Positions 7,319 through 10,632 of a stretch of 10,632 bases of DNA are shown piece after piece (the stretch's first letter is position 1; each line of letters begins with the position of its first letter). The stretch covers positions 1 through 10,632 of the forward strand of contig JBDIBB010000129.1 in the NCBI GenBank assembly GCA_039812685.1, in the 5' to 3' direction. A program made the position numbers and the translations under genes. The notes below the pieces were generated by a model. The model saw only the letters and a list, made by a program, of their open reading frames with translations, searched no databases and was not told where the DNA came from. This DNA comes from JBDIBB01 sp039812685 (GTDB lineage Bacteria > Acidobacteriota > Vicinamibacteria > Vicinamibacterales > JAFNAJ01).

Positions 7319-8146
7319 ATGCGCATCACCGTAGCCCACAGCCCCGACTCCGACGACGCGTTCATGTTCTACGGCCTGGCCAGCGGCGCCGTGCCCACCG
7401 GCGACCTCGAGGTGGATCAGGTGCTGGCCGACATCGAGAGCCTCAACCGCTGGGCGTTCGAGGGCAAGTACGAGGTGACGGCCGTCTCCTTCCACGCCTT
7501 CGCGCACCTCGGCGACAAGTACGCGCTGCTGCCCCACGGCGCCAGCATGGGCGATGGCTACGGACCGATGGTGGTGGCGCGCGCGGACGGCCCCACCTCA
7601 CTCGAAGGCGTCACCGTGGCGATCCCGGGCACGCTCACCTCGGCGTGGCTCGCCCTGCAGCTCTACGCCCCGGGGATCGCGCACGTGGTGATGCCCTTCG
7701 ACGAGATCCAGCAGGCCGTGGTCGACGGCCGCGTGCAGGCCGGCCTGCTCATCCACGAGGGCCAGCTCACCTACGCCGACGATGGGCTGCGGCTGATCGT
7801 GGATCTCGGGGTGTGGTGGGGCGAGCGGACCGGCGGGCTGCCGCTGCCGCTGGGCGGCAACGTAATCCGGCGCGATCTCGGGCCGGCGATGATGTCGCGC
7901 GTCTCGAAGATGCTGCACGCCAGCATCGCGCACGCGCTCGCTCACCGCGCCGAGGCGGTGGCCTACGCGAAGACCTTCGGCCGGGGCCTGGACGGCGCCC
8001 GTCTCGACCGGTTCGTCGGGATGTACGTGAACGACCTCACGCTCGACTACGGCGAGCGCGGTCGCTCGGCGGTCCGCCGCTTCCTGGACGAGGCCTTCGA
8101 GCGGGGCCTGATCCCGCACCGTGTGGAGATCGAGTTCGTATCGTAG
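7319..8146 (+). CDS. mqnD: 1,4-dihydroxy-6-naphthoate synthase (menaquinone biosynthesis)
   Basis: Late enzyme of the futalosine pathway. It cleaves cyclic dehypoxanthine futalosine to give 1,4-dihydroxy-6-naphthoate, which is then prenylated and methylated to menaquinone. The 275-residue chain has the MqnA/MqnD periplasmic-binding-like fold. HSPDSDDAFMFYGL (7-20), ADIESLNRWAFEGKYEVTAVSFHAF (about 37-61), the GxGYGPMVV block (about 78-86), PGTLTSAW (103-110) and IHEGQL (145-150) fit MqnD rather than MqnA. Thr107 and His146 fall where the Thermus enzyme has its proposed active-site Thr and His. ATG at 7319 has no clear Shine-Dalgarno but is the natural family start. It follows the B12 operon by 101 bases, with its own candidate promoter. 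Confidence 0.93.
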   Translation: MRITVAHSPDSDDAFMFYGLASGAVPTGDLEVDQVLADIESLNRWAFEGKYEVTAVSFHAFAHLGDKYALLPHGASMGDGYGPMVVARADGPTSLEGVTVAIPGTLTSAWLALQLYAPGIAHVVMPFDEIQQAVVDGRVQAGLLIHEGQLTYADDGLRLIVDLGVWWGERTGGLPLPLGGNVIRRDLGPAMMSRVSKMLHASIAHALAHRAEAVAYAKTFGRGLDGARLDRFVGMYVNDLTLDYGERGRSAVRRFLDEAFERGLIPHRVEIEFVS

Positions 8147-8168
8147 CCGCGACGGCAGCCGCACGCCG

Positions 8169-8219
8169 GGCCGGAACCGGCCGTCGCCGGGCGTCAGGAG
8201 CGGGCCCCCCGGAACGGGG
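8169..8219 (+). terminator. two stem-loops after mqnD
   Basis: GGCCGG-AA-CCGGCC (8169-8182) and CCCCG-GAA-CGGGG (8207-8219) are two tight inverted repeats 23 bases after the mqnD stop. Both share a GGAA centre on the plus strand. Neither is followed by a T-run. They may separate mqnD transcription from the next gene, which has its own promoter signal downstream. Confidence 0.4.
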
Positions 8220-8227
8220 CGCCAGCC

Positions 8228-8239
8228 CGTCATATGACG
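8228..8239 (+). promoter_or_regulatory. perfect 12-base palindrome, possible operator
   Basis: CGTCATATGACG is a perfect palindrome with an AT core, rare in this GC-rich sequence. It lies 33 bases upstream of the candidate -10 box at 8272, where an activator or repressor of the sulfur-carrier fusion gene could bind. The CGTC/GACG arms recur in the palindrome ahead of the Rrf2 gene (10014-10027) with different spacing. The binding protein is unknown. Confidence 0.4.
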
Positions 8240-8271
8240 CGTGCGCGCGTCCCGGCCGCCGGCCGGCGTGC

Positions 8272-8277
8272 TAGAAT
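8272..8277 (+). promoter_or_regulatory. candidate -10 box of the sulfur-carrier fusion gene
   Basis: TAGAAT again in the context CTAGAAT. The expected transcription start is near 8283-8285, leaving a leader of about 80 bases before the preferred start codon at 8364. The box overlaps the left edge of an IscR-like operator, so the regulator would act as a repressor. No good -35 box is seen, which is often true of regulated promoters. Confidence 0.45.
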
Positions 8278-8299
8278 CCGGACTGTTGTAGTCGGATAT
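8275..8299 (+). promoter_or_regulatory. IscR type-1-like operator
   Basis: The 25-base site has left arm AATCCGGACT, spacer GTTGT and right arm AGTCGGATAT. Against the E. coli IscR type-1 consensus as I remember it (ATASYYGACT-RWWWY-AGTCRRSTAT) it matches 20 of 25 positions, including both invariant GACT and AGTC half-sites at the exact 5-base spacing and the TAT edge. It overlaps the candidate -10 and start region of the fusion gene. An IscR-like Rrf2 regulator is encoded 1.7 kb downstream. Regulation by that protein is inferred; the motif match is direct. Confidence 0.6.
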
Positions 8300-8363
8300 C
8301 CGCCCGTCCCTTGCCATGGCGTGTCCTGCCGGGTACAGCGGCGGCGCACCGCCCCCTTCCGCG

Positions 8364-9827
8364 ATGCCCACGACCATCTACATCCCCACGCCGCTGCGCC
8401 CCTACACCGACAAGCTCGACACGGTGGAGGTGGAGGCGGCGACGGTTCGCGAGGCGCTGGCCGCGCTGACGAGCCGCTACGCCGACCTGCGCCGGCACCT
8501 CTACGGCGACGATGGGCAGCTGCGGCGTTTCATCAACGTCTACGTCAACGACGATGACATCCGGTTCCTGGAGCGGGAAGCGACGCCGCTGAAGGCGGGC
8601 GACACGATCAGCATCATCCCGTCGGTGGCCGGCGGCTCGGGGGCGGTGGACACGCTGCCGGGCCTGAACCACGACGAGGTGAAGCGTTACAGCCGCCACC
8701 TGATCATGCCCGAGGTGGGCATGGAGGGGCAGCGCCGGCTGAAGGCCGGCAGCGTGCTCTGCATCGGCGCCGGCGGGCTCGGGTCGCCAGCCGCGCTCTA
8801 CCTCGCCGCCGCCGGCATCGGGCGGCTCGGCCTGGTCGACTTCGACGTCGTCGACTTCAGCAACCTGCAGCGACAGGTCCTGCACGGGACGTCCGACGTA
8901 GGCCGCAGCAAGCTGGAATCGGCGCGCGCGCGGCTGACGGCGCTCAACCCCGAGATCCAGATCGAGACGCACGAGGCGACGCTCACCTCGAGGAACGCGC
9001 TCGATCTGTTTGCCGGCTACGACGTGATCCTCGACGGCACCGACAACTTCCCCACGCGCTACCTCGTGAACGACGCGTGCGTGCTGCTCGGCAAGCCGAA
9101 CACCTACGGCAGCATCTTCCGCTTCGAGGGGCAGGCCTCGGTCTTCGCGGCGCGCAACGGGCCGTGCTACCGCTGCCTCTACCCGGAGCCGCCGCCGCCC
9201 GGCCTGGTGCCCAGTTGCGCCGAGGGCGGCGTGCTGGGCGTGCTGCCCGGCGTGATCGGCACCATCCAGGCGACGGAAGCCATCAAGCTGATCGTGGGCA
9301 TCGGCGAGCCGCTGGTCGGCCGGCTGGTGGTCTACGACGCGCTGCGGATGAAGTTCCGCGAGCTGAAGCTGCGCAAGGATCCCGACTGCCCCGTGTGCGG
9401 CACGAGGCCCACGGTGACGGCGCTGATCGACTACGAGCAGTTCTGCGGCGTCGGCGGCGCGACTCACGCCGATCCCGTGGCCACGACACCGGCCGCGGCC
9501 GAACCGAACGGCCTGGAGATCACGCCCCTGGAGTTGAAGGCGCGGCTGGATCGAGGCGACGACCTGGTGCTGCTCGACGTGCGGGAGCCGCACGAGACGC
9601 AGATCTGCAGCCTCGACGGCTTCACGCTCGTCCCGCTGGGCGACGTGCCGCGCCGGCTCGAGGAACTGGATCGCCAGCGCGACCTGGTCGTCTACTGCCG
9701 CTCGGGCGCACGCAGCCTGCGGGCGGTGATGTTCCTGCGGCGGCAGGGGTTCGACCGTGCGGTGAACCTCACCGGCGGCATCCTGCGGTGGATCGACGAG
9801 GTGGATCCGTCGCTGGCGAAGTATTAG
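8364..9827 (+). CDS. fused CysO-like sulfur carrier, MoeZ/MoeB E1-like enzyme and rhodanese
   Basis: A three-domain sulfur-activation protein of 487 residues. Residues 1-91 are a ubiquitin-like sulfur carrier resembling mycobacterial CysO (IPTPLRP, FINVYVNDDDIRF, SIIPSVAGG) ending in Gly90-Gly91. Residues about 101-361 are an adenylating E1 domain: GAGGLG nucleotide loop (135-140), DFSNLQRQ (164-171), GTDNF (225-229), Zn-type Cys pairs C268/C271 and C342/C345, and catalytic-type Cys285 (PSCAEGG). Residues about 384-487 are a rhodanese with Cys445 in CRSGAR. The expected role is to adenylate the carrier C-terminus and convert it to a thiocarboxylate for cysteine, molybdopterin or thiolation pathways. 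The diglycine here is followed at once by SGAVDTLPG, so a cut would be needed to free it. ATG 8364 was chosen by alignment to CysO; ATG 8316 would add 16 unrelated residues. Neither has a clear ribosome site. Confidence 0.9.
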   Translation: MPTTIYIPTPLRPYTDKLDTVEVEAATVREALAALTSRYADLRRHLYGDDGQLRRFINVYVNDDDIRFLEREATPLKAGDTISIIPSVAGGSGAVDTLPGLNHDEVKRYSRHLIMPEVGMEGQRRLKAGSVLCIGAGGLGSPAALYLAAAGIGRLGLVDFDVVDFSNLQRQVLHGTSDVGRSKLESARARLTALNPEIQIETHEATLTSRNALDLFAGYDVILDGTDNFPTRYLVNDACVLLGKPNTYGSIFRFEGQASVFAARNGPCYRCLYPEPPPPGLVPSCAEGGVLGVLPGVIGTIQATEAIKLIVGIGEPLVGRLVVYDALRMKFRELKLRKDPDCPVCGTRPTVTALIDYEQFCGVGGATHADPVATTPAAAEPNGLEITPLELKARLDRGDDLVLLDVREPHETQICSLDGFTLVPLGDVPRRLEELDRQRDLVVYCRSGARSLRAVMFLRRQGFDRAVNLTGGILRWIDEVDPSLAKY

Positions 9828-9829
9828 CA

Positions 9830-9884
9830 GTCCTGAGGGCCGACGCCGGTCGCCGATGGGGCAGGGCTCGGCCCCCGTCAGGAC
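9830..9884 (+). terminator. long stem-loop after the sulfur-carrier fusion gene
   Basis: GTCCTGAGGGCCGA (9830-9843) pairs with TCGGCCC (9868-9874) and TCAGGAC (9878-9884). This gives 14 base pairs interrupted by a 3-base bulge, with a 24-base loop, starting 2 bases after the stop codon. It is the strongest inverted repeat I saw outside genes. There is no T-run; it may act as a terminator or as a 3' stabilising structure. Confidence 0.5.
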
Positions 9885-9889
9885 AACCG

Positions 9890-9931
9890 CCCGCCCGGCG
9901 GCGGCCACGGCAGGCAGCCGGACCGGGCGGG
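9890..9931 (+). terminator. second stem-loop before the Rrf2 gene
   Basis: CCCGCCCGG (9890-9898) and CCGGGCGGG (9923-9931) form a perfect 9-base-pair stem around a 24-base loop, in tandem with the previous stem. A third small stem, CGGGCT-CGTC-AGCCCG, lies at 9944-9959. Together they suggest that the Rrf2 gene does not simply depend on read-through, though no clear promoter is visible between them and the gene. Confidence 0.35.
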
Positions 9932-10013
9932 TTCCGCGCTCCGCGGGCTCGTCAGCCCGAGAGGAGACTTCGTCAGGGTTGATGGATGCGGTGCGGGCCC
10001 GGAGATCCGGGGC

Positions 10014-10027
10014 CGTCCGCGCGGACG
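10014..10027 (+). promoter_or_regulatory. perfect 14-base palindrome just before the Rrf2 gene
   Basis: CGTCCGCGCGGACG is a perfect palindrome ending 7 bases before the start codon, next to the inverted repeat CCGGA-GA-TCCGG (9999-10010). It overlaps where a ribosome site would be. It could be an autoregulatory operator or an RNA hairpin limiting translation. It does not resemble the IscR type-1 motif. Confidence 0.4.
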
Positions 10028-10034
10028 TCTCGAC

Positions 10035-10505
10035 ATGCTGCGTCTTTCGAAGAAGGCCGACTACGCCCTGATGGCGATGAAGCACCTGGCGCTGCGGACG
10101 GACGCCGGTTCGGTCAGCGCGCGCGAGATCGCCGAGCAGTACGACATCCCGGTGGAGCTGATGGCGAAGGTGCTGCAGCGGCTGGCGCGCCACGAGCTGC
10201 TGGTGTCGCAGCAGGGCACGCGCGGCGGCTACCTGCTCGCGCGCGCGCCGGCGCGGATCTCGGTGGCCGAGGTGATCGAGGCGGTCGACGGGCCGCTGGC
10301 GGTGACCGCCTGCGCCGCCACCGACGAGAACTGCGAGCAGTTCGCCAAGTGCAACGTGCGCGATCCGCTCTGGAAGATCAAGGACCGCATCCTGCAGGCG
10401 CTGGCCACCTGTTCGGTCCACGAACTGGCGACCGATACGCTGGCCGAGCCGGCCACCGCGCTCCCGGTGGTGCGCCGGCCGGCGGGTCGAGGGGTGCCGG
10501 TGTAG
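10035..10505 (+). CDS. Rrf2-family transcriptional regulator, IscR/SufR-like, Fe-S sensing
   Basis: A DNA-binding regulator of 156 residues. MLRLSKKADYALMAMKHLAL (1-20) is the standard Rrf2 start, followed by a winged helix (about 28-69) with the recognition segment IPVELMAKVLQRLAR and the wing GTRGGYLLAR. Cys93, Cys100 and Cys106 form a C-X6-C-X5-C cluster typical of 2Fe-2S binding; E. coli IscR has C-X5-C-X5-C. Position 44, which aligns with IscR Glu43, is Ala. The C-terminal 30 residues are Pro/Arg/Val rich and unconserved. The gene is followed after 9 bases by a cysteine desulfurase, the classic arrangement for control of iron-sulfur assembly. An IscR-like site lies upstream of the fusion gene at 8275. 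No strong ribosome site is seen, but the start is fixed by homology. Naming it iscR would go beyond what the sequence supports. Confidence 0.9.
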   Translation: MLRLSKKADYALMAMKHLALRTDAGSVSAREIAEQYDIPVELMAKVLQRLARHELLVSQQGTRGGYLLARAPARISVAEVIEAVDGPLAVTACAATDENCEQFAKCNVRDPLWKIKDRILQALATCSVHELATDTLAEPATALPVVRRPAGRGVPV

Positions 10506-10514
10506 CCGTCCGAT

Positions 10515-10632
10515 ATGCCACCCATCATGGACCTGTCGCGCTATTTCGACTACCACGCCACCACGCCGGTGGACCCGCGCGTGCTCGAGGCGATGCTGCC
10601 CTTCTTCACGGCGCACTTCGGCAACGCCGCGA
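10515..10632 (+). CDS. iscS: cysteine desulfurase, IscS/NifS type, 5' part only
   Basis: A PLP enzyme that takes sulfur from cysteine as a persulfide for Fe-S clusters and thio-cofactors. Only about 39 codons are inside the window; the gene runs off the right edge. YFDYHATTPVDPRVLEAM followed by PFFTAHFGNAA is the unmistakable N-terminus of class I desulfurases (YLDYxATTPVDPRV in IscS). ATG 10515 gives MPPIMDLSRY; ATG 10527 gives MDLSRY, closer to the usual IscS start, and is equally possible. It lies 9 bases after the Rrf2 gene, surely in the same operon. The active-site Lys and Cys are outside the window, so activity cannot be judged. Confidence 0.88.
   Translation, partial: MPPIMDLSRYFDYHATTPVDPRVLEAMLPFFTAHFGNAA

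Noticed and set aside
7319..8146. MqnA rather than MqnD
   Set aside because: The HSPDSDDAFMFYGL opening, the ADIESLN block and the VSFHAF segment fit MqnD; the typical MqnA N-terminal pattern is absent.
8316..8363. Longer start for the fusion gene at ATG 8316
   Set aside because: The 16 added residues are Gly/Pro-rich and unlike CysO, whose start aligns with ATG 8364. No ribosome site favours either, so it is kept only as an alternative.
9979..10007. Promoter for the Rrf2 gene with TTGATG as -35
   Set aside because: The hexamer found at 17-base spacing (GAGATC) is a poor -10, and other spacings give nothing better.
9982..10071. Possible leader peptide starting at ATG 9982 after GAGGAG (9961-9966)
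   Set aside because: The ribosome-like motif is about 15 bases away, too far; the peptide overlaps the regulator gene in another frame and is Arg-rich like a shadow.
8271..10616. 781-codon minus-strand open frame opposite the fusion gene, the regulator and iscS
   Set aside because: It spans three unrelated plus-strand genes and their intergenic regions and has shadow-frame composition.

Overview
The window is uniformly very GC-rich. All genes share the same codon style, and there is no sign of an insertion sequence, prophage, CRISPR array, tRNA or rRNA. The gene content suggests a Gram-negative bacterium with an outer membrane: a TonB-dependent receptor, a periplasmic binding protein with a cleavable signal and no lipobox cysteine, and the futalosine route to menaquinone. 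The carboxypeptidase-regulatory-like N-terminus on the TonB receptor and the overall style fit Acidobacteriota (Vicinamibacteria-like), but this lineage call is an inference.

Left part, minus strand: mqnE (aminofutalosine synthase, radical SAM) is followed by sodA (Mn-type superoxide dismutase), 67 bases apart and probably co-transcribed. The first 19 bases lie beyond the sodA stop and hold nothing I can name.

Centre, plus strand: a complete cobalamin riboswitch sits in the 400-base divergent region. It is followed by a vitamin B12 uptake operon in the order outer-membrane TonB receptor (btuB-like), ABC ATPase (btuD-like), ABC permease (btuC-like), periplasmic binding protein (btuF-like). 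The first three genes overlap. B12 crosses the outer membrane through the receptor, is captured by BtuF and enters the cytoplasm through BtuC/BtuD. The riboswitch should turn the operon off when cobalamin is plentiful.

Right part, plus strand: mqnD (a second futalosine-pathway gene) has its own candidate promoter. Next comes a three-domain fusion: a CysO-like ubiquitin-fold sulfur carrier, a MoeZ/MoeB/ThiF E1-like adenylyltransferase, and a rhodanese. It is followed by an Rrf2-family (IscR-like) regulator with three clustered cysteines, and by the first 39 codons of an IscS/NifS cysteine desulfurase cut by the window edge. A near-consensus IscR type-1 operator overlaps the predicted promoter of the fusion gene. 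The right end therefore looks like a sulfur-trafficking module. IscS would provide persulfide sulfur, the rhodanese and E1 domains would load it on the ubiquitin-like domain as a thiocarboxylate, and the Fe-S-sensing regulator would tune supply.

The most notable items are the CysO-MoeZ-rhodanese fusion with its diglycine buried inside the chain, the IscR-type operator in front of it, and the two futalosine genes flanking a riboswitch-controlled B12 import operon.
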